DNA from: Decorospora gaudefroyi
Taxonomy: Eukaryota; Ascomycota; Dothideomycetes; Pleosporales; Pleosporaceae
Direction: 5' to 3'
Assembly: GCA_010015605.1 (NCBI GenBank)
Contig: ML975292.1
Span: 105,563 to 169,562, forward strand
DNA length: 64,000 nucleotides
Positions 50,261-61,766 of this stretch are shown here, in pieces; position 1 is the stretch's first letter; every line of letters begins with the position of its first letter. The notes under the pieces were generated by a model. It made no database searches. It was not told the origin of the DNA and saw only the letters and a program-made list of their open reading frames with translations. The translations under genes were made by a program, and so were the position numbers.

Positions 50261-52316
50261 CTACCTAGACTCTTCCTTCCTCCTGCCCCTCTCGCTCGAC
50301 CCCGCCTCATCCTCGCTGTCGGCTCCTAAAGAGAACGTAGAGTCATTGTGCGGCTCACGCTCCTTCTCTGACTCGACCTTGGCATATCCGTTTTCTGCCT
50401 TCTTTGCCGCCGTCTCGTCAACATCATCCAGCTCCCTCTCATCAAAGTCTGCAGCCTCAAGGTCTTGCCTCCGCTCTCTTCTTCGGAAGTTATCGAGACC
50501 CATACCGGTAAGCAGAGACTCGCGGCCTTCATCGCCGTCGACGCCCTTGTATTCGCTGTTTGCGCGTCGGCTGCGCCAGAGAAAGATACCCCATAAGCCG
50601 GCGACGATGATTACAACAACGAGTGCAACCTCTCCAGAGCGCGTATAGGCTTTCCACTCAGCAGCCTGGAGTTCCTTCGTCTTGTCTTCCTCGGCTTTGG
50701 TCGAGTTGGGGTGGTCGCCGACACTAGTCAGAGGGCCCTTCTCGCCATCAATGAGGCTGTCAGCAGGAAGACCACCAACGGCTTCTATGCTGACACCCAC
50801 AAAGCGATCGAGCATGTCCCGGGTACGCCTTGGGTAGTCGAACGGGACCATGTGACTGGAGTTGTAGAAGACGACATAGGTGAGATTTCGCGCCTCCTGC
50901 CACGTTCCGGCAGCTTCGCCTTCGAAAACCCAGTCCTGCTTCGCGTTCTGCACGCCCGGAGATGCTTCAAACCCCTTTCCGCCGTTCCATTCGAGATTCT
51001 TGATCATGGCCTCTGTTCCAACGTGGTTGCAGATAAAGTCCTTGTCGCCGGAGAAGAGGAGCACAGGAATTTGCTCAATGAGCTCAGGTAGAAACTTGAC
51101 GGAAGGCTCGCTGTTCTTGGCGCGGAAATGGCCAGAGACAGCACCGTTGCACTCTTGCCACCCGGTCTTCTTGTCGGGATTGATGTGCAGGGCCTGGATG
51201 ACATCGGGACGGCGGAGGTAGGGAGTGACATACTCAAGATCTGGCGGCCAGTTCATTCCACATGACGAGTCGTCGCGCAGTCGGATGTCGTACATGTTGA
51301 GGCACTGGTTCATCCTGTCGGCCTTGGTGTCCTTGGTCTCTTCCAGGATGGTGACCATTATGGCCTCACACTCCCTTGTATCCACGTTGTTGAAGCCGCC
51401 TTTGTCTAGCTTGTCGATGCATATTCTCTGTTGGTTCTCGACGCGCTTTGCCATGTCGGTGCCAGCCTGCATGAGACCGTTCTGGTAGGCGAAGGGAATG
51501 TAAGCGAGGTATTGGTCAACGGGCGACATCCAGCCGTTGCCAATGAGCAGGCCCTTGAGCGCCCACGGTGCCTTGGCAGCGTTGTTCTTGTTCCGGTTGA
51601 GGATGGCGCGGCCAACGTACGGAATGTGCTGTCCCGCGTACGATTCACCTGCGATATATAGCTAGTGCATGTCAGCAAGGGTCCGTCTTGCCATGGTGCA
51701 AGTCAACGCTACTCACGTCGTCGTGCTCGTATTCGGGGAATAGCGCGAACCACTTCTCGAGAAAGATGATCATGTGATCGGCCATCTGGTCGAGTTCGGT
51801 GAGGTAGCTGTCGGTGTTGACGTAGGAGAAGCCGGTGCCGACGGGCTGGTCGACGAAGAGCAGATTGGCAAACTCGTCCCACGAGCCGTTGTTGTACTCG
51901 AGCTTGCCGCCGTCGCGCACGCGGTAGGGCCCGATCTCCATCATGGCGCCGTCCATGGAGGAGCAGCCCGGGCCTCCGTTGAGCCACAGTACGGTTCGCT
52001 GGCGGTCGGCGATGTGGCGGTTCTCATAGTGCCAGAAGAAGAGGTTGCTGTTGTGCGCTGCATCGACTTCAATGTGTCTGTCGCACAGCTGTCAGTGAGT
52101 GCATGGCTGTGCGCGTGCTGCTGCCACCCTCGTGCTTGCTTACCCTGAGTGCATCTTCAGCAGCGGCTTGGGCGCCCCGGGCAGGTCGTGTATGAAGTAG
52201 TCTGCCTGTGTCTTTTCCGCTGCCATGACGCCCGGAAGCCATGACAGTGTCGCGACGAGTCCGCCCACGAGCGCAGTCCGCCACGGTGGCGGTGACCAAG
52301 AATGTGCAGGTGCCAT
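50261..52316 (-). CDS. KEX1: Pheromone-processing serine carboxypeptidase Kex1
   Basis: Three exons: 52316..52144, 52077..51717 and 51661..50261; introns 66 and 55 nt; 644 aa. An N-terminal signal (TALVGGLVATLSWLPGVMA) is followed by DYFIHDLPGAPKPLLKMHSGHIEVD. The S10 peptidase motifs follow: WLNGGPGCSSMDGAM, GESYAGQ with catalytic Ser185, LLFSGDKDFICN with the catalytic Asp and NSSHMVPFD with His447. An acidic stretch leads to a membrane segment (EVALVVVIIVAGLWGIFLW) and a cytosolic tail rich in Arg, Glu and Asp. This is the Kex1 architecture, unlike soluble vacuolar CPY. It removes C-terminal Lys/Arg from peptides after Kex2 cleavage in the trans-Golgi, including mating pheromone and killer-type precursors. 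The tail probably carries Golgi-retrieval signals. Confidence 0.95.
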
Positions 52317-53348
52317 AGTGAGGCCGCGTGTTGGCGTCTAGGACGGCGCTGTTTGTGGCTATACCATGCGCAGACGGGGGATCGTATAGAGCAGAGTGCG
52401 GGCGCAGCCAGATGCAGGCGGCAGTCTAGAGAAACTCGCTCAGCTTCGTCGCCGTTGTTGTCGTGGTTGTTGCGGGCAGGATGTGAAATAGGTGGCTACT
52501 GCGGCGGCGGCTGACGAGTCGATGTTCGGCTTCGGAGTCCAGAGTCCGGAACCACGCTTTTACACAGTATAGTAGGACAGCGCCGTGTCGTGAATCGCAC
52601 CAGTACTCTACGGCGGAGGGCAGTCTCACGATTCAATCGGTCTACTCGCCGTCAAATACGATATCAATTATGAGAATATTCGTGAACAAAGAAAAGGCGA
52701 CGCAACGGCCAGATGCCTATTCAGTGCCTTCTTCGGTACTGTCCGAGCGCCCAGGAACCGTCCAATCACAGGCCCCAGCTCCCCCTTCCGGTAACCTGCA
52801 TCTCCGCGTCCCCCAGGACACGCATCGCGCACTCCATCTGACACGGTTGAGCGTTCGAGCATGCTTCACCCATGTATCACCTTCTTTCTATCGAATCTAG
52901 ACTTTGGCCTTGGGCCTCGGGCGTTGCGGGAGGCGTAAATCGATGAAGCTTAATTCACGCGTCTCGTCACGTACAGGGCCTGCATCGCTATTATTCCCGT
53001 CACAGCAAAGACCTGCAATCGCACTCCGTACAGAGATTGCATTTCACAGTCGTTAGAGAACTATTTCTATCCTTGATTCAAATCGTCACGCTGCGCCGTC
53101 GTGAGAGGTGTCCTGGAGCACCGTGGTCCTCCGAATCGGAACGTTGGCTCGACACCCCAACTGAGCACTCGAGTCCCGCCTAGTACTACACGGTAGAAAC
53201 CCTTTCCATACCTGTCATGCTATCAGTATTCCCAGAAGCGGCACCTCTCAATTGTCGTCGAAGACTGCGTGCCACAGTGGCGCATGCTCATTTTCCGTGC
53301 TGTTGGTAGGCAACGACGCCTCTGCAGCAATGCTTCCAGCTCGCACTT
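52317..53348. other. Intergenic region, no gene seen
   Basis: 1.0 kb containing the KEX1 promoter and the SFM1 3' flank. No protein-like frame. Confidence 0.55.
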
Positions 53349-54219
53349 CTATAATAGGTCGTCGAGGCTCTTGGCCGAGTCTTTAATGATCAGATCGACT
53401 ATGCCCTGTTGTTGGTCCGCGTAAGTACGTTATCGCTGCTGAAACACAACGTGTTCGGGGACGCGTACCTTTGGCATGATTGGTTTCCCGTCTTCGCCCT
53501 TGACATAACGGAAGGGCATCTGTGTGCTCTCGTGCTGGTTGATTTTGAGATCGGGGTGGTCGATGTACGGGATTTTATCGACAGGTACTGCGCCGTCAGC
53601 CTCGCCCTCGTCCCTGAACTCTTGTCGACATGGCTGACGTACCCTTGTCCTGCACGCAGATTCTGGTGACACGGACTGCGGTGTCGGTAGTCATCTGCAC
53701 AGGTCCCAAACGACGTCCTTGGTAGCCCTTCTTGCGCAGCTCCGACGTTCGGTCTATGAGGAGAATATCAGCCGACTGGAAGCAGACTACTATACGCTGC
53801 TTGGAGTATCGCGTACCCCTGGGCGGATCATCTCCTGATCCAAGTCAGCATGTCGAGATAAAAAGTCATTGGCGACGATGCACAACATGCACATGCTTAC
53901 CAAGTATGCCGCCGAATAGGAAGATGTCAAACGTCGCCCCATCCTCCGGGCTCAAATCCTTGGAGGCGGCGGGGTCGAGCAGACACACTTTATCCTTTTT
54001 GTCGGCGTAGATGTCCTCGATACCTCTGGTCTCAACATCGAGGCCCTTCGCTCCCTGAAGATTTGCAGGTAACTTCAAGGACGTGGGTACTGAAGAGAGT
54101 AGGAACTGCGAACCTGATGCATGTGACTCTGACGCAATAGTCGAGTACTCGAGCGACGACCACTCCTCTAACTCCGGATCGAGGTGTTCCACAACGAAGG
54201 TCTTGCCAGGGCCAGCCAT
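53349..54219 (-). CDS. SFM1: SPOUT protein arginine methyltransferase Sfm1
   Basis: Five exons: 54219..53901, 53834..53817 (18 nt), 53753..53643, 53587..53469 and 53405..53349; introns 66, 63, 55 and 63 nt; 207 aa, close to yeast Sfm1 (213). After splicing the protein reads KTFVVEHLDPELEEWSSLEY, VCLLDPAASKDLSPEDG, FDIFLFGGILGDDPPRDRTSELRKKG, RRLGPVQMTTDTAVRV, VPVDKIPYIDHPDLKI and FRYV, ending GIVDLIIKDSAKSLDDLL. The GGILGDDPPRDRT segment and the following GPVQMTTDTA belong to the knotted SPOUT cofactor site. The 18-nt exon encodes the DDPPR part, so missing it breaks the motif. Sfm1 methylates an arginine of ribosomal protein uS3 (Rps3) in yeast. Confidence 0.92.
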
Positions 54220-55520
54220 GTTGAAGGCAAGTGGGGGCGGAACGTTTTCCCGGTCTTGTGATCTATCGTGTGAGAATGTTCTGCAATCGTGTCGCAAGTG
54301 GGATGATGCGTGGGGTACTGCTACAACATGCGTCCAAGTTCTCAGGCTCTCAGCTGCAATTGCTCAATTCTGGATCGATGGCCAGAACCCTGCAGGAGTA
54401 TGTCGCTAATCAGAGCCTGTGCATGTGCATGTGCATGTGTGGTGAAAGCTGACCTTCAGGGTTTGACGAAGACTAAAGTCTAGCGGATGGGAGCCGCCTA
54501 TCACAGATAAGCATGCACTCAAACCGTGGTAAGCGGGGAAAGGGTCTCAAGAAGTTCTACAGTGATGCACTTTGCAAGGAGTCGACAAGACCAGTTTTGT
54601 GTGACGAGGCCACACTCAAACGCCAATGGGATGAGCAATCGCGGATTCAGGCTCTATCGAGATGGGCCCTGGCGATCACGGCGGGTTGTGAGGCCAATCA
54701 TGTGTACGCGTGACGTTGTGAGGGTACTGCGTTTGGTAAAGCCTACGAGTCTCATACGCGTCGCGGGAACGGCTTTGCTCCCACATTATTCCTTCCACGT
54801 ACTGTTATGTCCTGCTAGTTTCCTAGGTTGACGTTACTGCGTCAATTAGTCCGTCAAGTAAGCCACGGCTTGGTAATTGTACAGTAGGCCCACCCACTGC
54901 CTACATATTCGCTGCACCTGCATCTACCCCTCCTTAGCTGCCGGAGCAACTGCGACCTCAAGGGCGGCCACGACTCCAACACCCATTGCAGACCCAACCT
55001 ATCTCTCTGCATATTCCGCCTTTGTTTGAACGCATTCAGTTTTTGCCTCGCCTCTTCGCAAGGTGTCGCTTTGCTGCCCGTTTAACCTTGTGCAACGTCC
55101 CGAGCCGTTGGAACCTCGGGCGATCGAGGCTTATCGCATAGTCCTGCCTACTCGATAGAGGCAGGAGGGGCATTTCTCCCACTTCGCTCGCAGACATTAA
55201 TAATTGCCGTTTCGCCCGGTGTTGTTGTCAGGCAGCATCAGCGAGACACGCCCGAGCTCCGTCGACACCCAATCGCCCACGCTGGAAACCGAAACGACTC
55301 GACTAATTCACCCTGAGTGCCTGTTTGCCCCTGTCACATAGGTACTGGTACGGCACACGGTCCTCGCCCAACGTGATCGACCCTTTTCCCTGGTGACGGC
55401 GACACAAAGGATAAACACGACGCTTTGCGCCCCTCGCCAGCAACTGCCCCTCTGAACAACGTCACTCGCATCCCGCAACACGAGAACACGGCAACACCAC
55501 AAGCTCCCACAACCGCCATC
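54220..55520. other. Divergent promoter region of SFM1 and IGO1
   Basis: 1.3 kb with a (GCATGT)n tract at about 54421-54440, and C/T-rich sequence from 54880 up to the IGO1 start. No supportable gene. Confidence 0.5.
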
Positions 55521-56087
55521 ATGAACCCGCACCAGCAGAACAAGGTGGACATTAGCGTACGTTGCGCTGCTTTCCCATCCACTCGGAGAAGCCGTTTCGC
55601 GATGCTGCAGCAAGGCAAGCAAGGCTAACGACGTCGCATAGAAAATGTCGCCAGACGAGGCCCGCCTCTTCCGCCTCTACGGCAAGCTCCCGAACAAGAA
55701 GGACCTGCTGCAGAACAAGCTCAAGGTGTGTACAGACCAATTTTCTAGCCCACTTCCCAAAGCGAAACACTAACATCTCTCCAGGAGCGCAAGTATTTCG
55801 ACAGTGGCGACTACGCCCTCTCCAAGGCGGGCAAAGCAGGCGACGTTGGCGTCACCCAAGTCGGCCGCGAGCACCCCAACCCCGAAAAGATCCCTCACAT
55901 CGCCCCGCCCACGCCCACTGGCCAGAATGGCAACGGCAACGGCAACGCCCAGGGTGAGCTAGCCGGTAGCCCCGTCAAAGAACACACTTTCATGCACCGC
56001 GAGACGAGCCTCAACCGTGAGACATCGGCATCGGATTTTGAAAATGAGGACGCGCCGGAGTCGCAGGAGAATGCTGCAAGGGTGTAG
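55521..56087 (+). CDS. IGO1: Endosulfine-family PP2A inhibitor Igo1
   Basis: Three exons: 55521..55556 (36 nt), 55642..55725 and 55785..56087; introns 85 and 59 nt, both phase 0; 140 aa. The endosulfine core is complete: KMSPDEARLFRLYGKLPNKK, LQNKLKERKYFDSGDYALSKAG. FDSGDY (residues 45-50) is the invariant motif; Ser47 is the site phosphorylated by Greatwall/Rim15 kinase, which turns the protein into an inhibitor of PP2A-B55. In yeast Igo1 protects mRNAs on entry to quiescence and controls mitotic entry. The tail has an Asn/Gly run (GNGNGNAQGE), then a PVKEHTF and a Ser/Thr-rich acidic end. The short first exon (12 codons) is easily missed. Confidence 0.95.
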
Positions 56088-57590
56088 CTGGCACGTCTGC
56101 GTTGCTAGCAAGACCCTGTGCATGCTTTTGTTTCCACGTCTATCGACATCTCGGCGTAACCTTGGATCGCGATGCCCAAAATGTATCTATACGCACCTCG
56201 CATACCACGGCCTCACCTCTCGACATGTGCAGTTTACCGAGTCTGACACGGCGTTCGGGACGAATGGGCAGTCCAACTTTGAGTTCTGGAATCGAATCCC
56301 ACAACGCTAACGGCTAAACGTTTCCTTGAGCATGAACGAAGTTGGTGGACATGGGGCATATGTTGAACTCCTTACACGGTGTATTCGTAATGGATTTTCG
56401 CCTACTTGGGACATACTGGAGCTTGATTTGGATGGGCGTTGAAACTCTCTCCCATGGTTACCCTTCACGGCCGTAAGCGTGTATTCGTATTTGAGTTTGG
56501 AGATGAAGATAGCAATGTTACTTGAAATGCCAGTGTCCCGTGTTATATAAAATTGCTATAACTTTCGCATGATGGTCCACAGCAGCACGGGTCGTGACGT
56601 TTGCAAAGCCCCTGGGACCCGGGAGAAAGATAGCATCTCTCCACGTACTTTGTACAATTTCACCGACCTACACATCCATTGTGGAGTCCATAGGTACCTT
56701 GGACATATTTCTCAACTCCTTGTGCTCTCGCTACTATGCTCAAAGAGGCATCTACCACTATAGCGGCAGGAGTGAGGGTCACTCGAGGAGGAAAATGTGT
56801 AGAGGTCACATGTGGGTGGGACGGAGGCTGCTGAAAGTTAACTTTCTTCCGTTTTGTTCTTATAAAGCACTCCTGAGTACGTGACCGCATGATATTGTAC
56901 GGCCTCACATTCGTCTTCGCAGTATTACTATCAAATTAGTAGTTCTCGCAGAAGATGCGACTGAAAAGGCCTCGGTAGAAGCCCTGTAGTGCCAAGACGC
57001 TAGACCCAAGCCAGCAAAAAAGTCATGATGTCAGGATAAATTCGAAGTTTCACTGCCATCCGCAGTCGTTGTTGCAGTTGTTCGCAACTTCCCTGTGACG
57101 ACCGCAGCATACCAATATTTTCATAATAGACTAACCGACGTAGACGTGCCGCAGAGGTATGTTCGCCTTTGATGCACAATGACGTCTTGTCGCTGAGCCG
57201 TTGTCGCAGCGCTGGCGAGTCGCAACACAGGATTCAGGAAAGCCATCTGCATCTGCATGCCATGAGATCTTGGAATGCCAGTCCAACCAGTCAGACCGCA
57301 CCGTCGTGCATGAGCAACTACCGGGCGAAGTAAGTCTACTACGCTAGTGCCACCGACCCGCCAGGCCCGCCGCTTCCCGATCTGTGGCCCACTACTGGGG
57401 ATCGAGGCGCTTCCAGTACAGAGTGGCGATATGCAAACTTTCAACCTCACAACCCCACGATGCACAGAATTTCGCCAATGGCAGCGCTCTTCGTCGCTCT
57501 CTTGTGGTCCTGAGCGCGGGGCATGGAGCTTGAAACACCTCGTGGATGCCCCCCGCCGCTTGTGGCGCAACAATCGGTACACCCAACATC
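56088..57590. other. Intergenic region, no gene seen
   Basis: 1.5 kb between IGO1 and the hybrid histidine kinase, both on the plus strand. A 153-codon minus-strand frame (57582..57121) overlaps the likely kinase leader and looks random. No repeat or RNA gene seen. Confidence 0.5.
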
Positions 57591-60500
57591 ATGAGCCAAC
57601 AAACAAACAGCCGCGACGATGCGAAGAAGGACCGCTATGAGATGCGCAGAGAGCGTGATGTCTTTCTCCTCTATGGCGCAGCTTTTCACGACATTCCGCA
57701 CATCGAGAAAGTGGAAAATCATGTACCCCGCCCGTCTCTCGATCCAACTCTTACAGCTCTATGCCAGCTTACGGCCATCCGCATGCGAGGACAACGATCC
57801 ATGATCTCACTCATTGACGACCAACGGCAACATATTCTTGCAGAAGCTACCTGTGACCTGAATCTTCGTCCTGAAGCGCCGGGCGATGCAGCTAGTACCC
57901 TATGGCTTGGCAATGTGAGCATTCCGCGGAATTCTGGATTATGTGAGCAAGTACTCGGACTGGACCCCAAGGAGCACCCCGTTCTCGTGATCGATGACTT
58001 GGCCCAAGATAGGCGGTCGTGTTATCGGGGAGATGTTCAAAAGAATCCAGGCATGCGATTCTATGCCAGTGCAGCTTTGTTGTCTCCGAACGGCGCCGTG
58101 GTTGGCACACTATGCATCTTCGACGAGCAGCCTCGAGCCGGCCTTTCTAAGAAAGAAATCACGCTGTTCAAGGATCTGGCTCTGACGATTATCGATTATC
58201 TCAAGACATACACAATCAAGGACCAGTACAGACGCGGGGAAAGGTTCACACGTGGCCTGGTTTCCTTTGCTGAGGGTGCCTCATCTCTGGTGCCGTTTGA
58301 GAGAAGCAATGGACGCGACTTATCCTCAACAGCTCCGCAGACACCATCAGAACTATCTTCGACGACCGACAGGGAACTCGCATCTGCCGAGGAGACGAAG
58401 CATGCAACGATGGCGAATGATTCTAAAGGCGCAGGTGAAACGGACCAGAGGCCTCCCAGCCGGCCGCCTTCTGCAGCTTCCAGGACAACCCGGGCAAGAT
58501 CCGCTCGACACCGGTCAATCCGGACGCTGCAAGACTCCATATTACCGATTGACTCCAAGTCCATGTTTTCTCGCGCCGCCAACGTCATGATGGCCTCCAG
58601 CGATCTTGATGGCGTCCTCATTTTGGACGCGTCTGTCGCAGCAAACGGAGGGCAGCGTCGCGCCACGAGCATTTCTGGCAGTGGTACCGAAGTCCCGTCC
58701 GAATCGTATCACTCGAGGTCTTCTAGCGATGATGGAAGCTCGAACAGCACTGATAGTACCCAACGTACTATGTCGTCAAGCTCTAAAATGTGCCAGTTGC
58801 TCGGCATTGCTACACCGAGCCGGAGTCAGGAAGCGGAATACGGTGCGCTTCTCGAACCTGATCTTGCACGGCTATTCCATGAGTATCCTCATGGTAAAGT
58901 GTTCCTTTTCTCTGCCGAGGGCCTGTCCTTGTCCTCAACTGAAGACTCTCCATCAAGCCCGAATGTTCCCGAACATTCGGCCCCGCCGACGCCATCAAAG
59001 CGGAAAACAAACGATCGACCACAAAGAGGTTCGACTGCCGTGCAGGCAATGTTTCCAGAGGCCCGCAGCGTCGCCTTTATCCCCTTCTGGGATTATGAGA
59101 GATCACGGTGGTTCGCCGGTTGTTTGTGTTGGAGCAACAATCCATATCGCCTGTTGTCCGCGTCTGTGGATCTTGCGTACTTCAAGATATTCAGTCACTC
59201 CATAATGAGGGAACTATCGAGGCTGGACGCCGTATCATTGAATCAGGTGAGTTATGTTTGCATTGTGTAGCATTCCGTGCTCCTTACGTGACTACGGTCC
59301 GCTGCGGTATCCCAAGTTTCGGTCATGATTTGTAATTCGTTGTGCTGTCCCTATCTACTAGCCTCTTCCTCGAACTGTAGCCTACTGACCATGTTCCATA
59401 GTCTAAAACAACGTTTGTGGCCTCTATTTCACACGAATTCCGCTCCCCTTTGCACGGCATCCTTGGTACACTGGAGTTCATCAAGGACACGCCACTTGAT
59501 TCGTTCCAAACTAGTATGCTCAATTCCTTGCATGCTTGTGGAACCACCCTGCTCGATACTGTCAATCATGTCATGGACCATGCCAAGATCAGCGAACCGA
59601 AGAAAAGCATTTCCTCGAGACGATTAAAGAATGCGAATACGATACGGCTTTCCTCGAAGCCGCTCAAGGGCAGGCGGAGGAAAGACCCCGCTTTCGACCT
59701 TGGTACCACGACGGAAGAGGTTGTGGAAGCTGTATTTTCAGGATCCTCATACATTCCTGTTACCTCCAAGCTTATGGAAGCCCCTATATTACCTTCGGAC
59801 GAAGACGCACCCCCCTTCCCTAAACGGAAGGTATGCTTTGTCGTGCTCGATGTGAACTATGAGCATGACTGGGTGTTTTCTTTTCCGATCGGTTCATGGA
59901 GAAGGATAGTCATGAATCTCTTCGGCAATGCGCTGAAGTACACTGAATCAGGCTGTACGTACACCCACATAACACTTCACGATCAATGTCCGGGACCATC
60001 TGGGTCCTTTCGGGCCCTTAATGGGACTGTGCAACACGAGAGATTTCCCGAAGTACTCAATGACACTAAGATGAATCCTGGCGCTATTACTATGGACGTT
60101 AGCGTTCGTTACTTTCTGAACACGACTGTTTATGTTAGGTCTGTACTGACTGCCTCTCGTAATCTAGACATTCATGTTTCCCTGCGTGCTAGCAGCATGG
60201 CGGACAATACGGGTGCGCCTACCGCTATCACACTCACGATTACGGACTCTGGCTTGGGCATGAGCCCCGCATTCCTTGCAAACAGAGCTTTTCAGCCCTT
60301 CACTCAGGAGAACTCGCACTTACCTGGCACGGGCTTGGGCTTGAGTATTGTTAGACAGATCATTGATACGAATGGCGGTAAAATTGAAGTCAGCAGTGAC
60401 CCCTCATCTGGCACCAAACTGACCGTCAAATTGGCACTGACCAAACCGGAAACTTCTGATATCTTCTCAAATGAGCGCATACGATATCGGTCTTTTCTTC

Positions 60501-61766
60501 CGCAGTTGGAAGGTCGGAGAATATGCATTCTTCTTAACAAGATCGCTGGTCCATCCGATAGTACCTCTGTTTCAAGGACGGATGAGGGCCTTTTACGCTT
60601 CACGAATGCGTTGGTCACTACACTTGAGAAGCATTTGAAGATGGAGGTAATAAAGTCCACGGAGTGGGTGGGCAACGATTCGGATATCGTTATCTGTCCT
60701 GAGCTCTCCTTCGAATATCTTGCTGCTATGCGTCGCCAGAGGGTCGAGGGCAAACCGGCCCCCGTAACGATCTTCATTGCAATGGACGCACTTGAAGCAG
60801 CTACGTTACGATCCGATGTCCGCGTGACAAACGGAGAATCGGCGGTTGAAATAATGACTCAGCCGTTAGTGCAACGTTTCCTATTACGATAGAAAGGCTG
60901 CTAATACTTCCTAGATGTGGTCCGTTCAAGCTGGCCTTCATACTAAATCGCTGCCTGGAACGCTTTGCTCAGTCATCCGAGCATTCCCAATGGACTGGCT
61001 CGTCCAGCACTGCTCTCGAGCCATGCTGTGACGAGGTTCCACGATCGGATTGTCCTTCTTCGCCATTTAGTCCTATGCGGAGTACTACTGAATCTTTGGA
61101 AGTCGAACTTCCCTCGCGGCCAGCATCTCTCGGTACACCTACTCCTTCTGCAGCTGGGTCAGCTACTGCCGATGGTTTTCCGCCGTCACATAATGAAGAT
61201 GACCCGAGTGCGTCGCACACGCTAATCGTCGATGACAATCTGTTGAATCGGAGGGTAGGTCTACGATGAAGGAGGCTAGTCTATATGCTAACTGTAGAAG
61301 CTTCTTGTCGCCTTTATGAGGAAAAATGGAATCCAGTACCAGGAAGCCTCGAACGGGCTAGAAGCTCTTCAAAAGTATCAAGAGGTTGGAAGCAAATTTG
61401 ATGTCATCTTGATGGGTGAGTCGCAGTCCTGCGTTATTCCCTACGCTTTGGTGTACTGATTACCAAATAGATATGTCTATGCCGGTCATGGACGGAATGA
61501 GCGCCACACGCGCCATTCGTAAGCACGAACGAGAAAACAATATGCCACGCTGTTCTATCATAGCATTAACCGGCCTCGCGTCCTCAAGCGCCAAACTTGA
61601 AGCATGGAGCTCGGGAATCGATCATTACATGACGAAGCCAATCAACTTCAGGGCGCTAGGAGAGCTCCTCAAAAGTAACGAGGCGCGGAGACATGCGAAG
61701 CGTCAAAATCTGGAAACAATCAGGGCCGCATCCGAAATCACTGTCGATGGTCAGCCCATACTCTGA
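57591..61766 (+). CDS. GAF-domain hybrid sensor histidine kinase
   Basis: Six exons: 57591..59246, 59402..59954, 60168..60864, 60915..61254, 61298..61415 and 61471..61766; introns 155, 213, 50, 43 and 55 nt; 1219 aa. A GAF-like sensor occupies roughly residues 65-215 (LTAIRMRGQRSMISLIDDQRQ, then NPGMRFYASAALL, GAVVGTLCIFDE). A long Ser-rich linker follows. The HisKA box is SKTTFVASISHEFRSPLHG with phosphoacceptor His563. The HATPase has N-box NLFGNALKYTESGY, G1 DSGLGM, F FQPFTQ and G2 GTGLGLSIV. The receiver has TLIVDDN, phosphoacceptor Asp1122 (VILMDMSMPVMDG) and Lys1177 (MTKPI). It should autophosphorylate and relay through an HPt protein to the Skn7/Ssk1 response regulators. No membrane segment is seen, so it is probably cytosolic. 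The start at 57591 is preferred, although an in-frame ATG exists at 57546. Confidence 0.92.

Noticed and set aside
57121..57582. 153-codon minus-strand frame before the histidine kinase
   Set aside because: Antisense to the likely kinase leader, with random composition.
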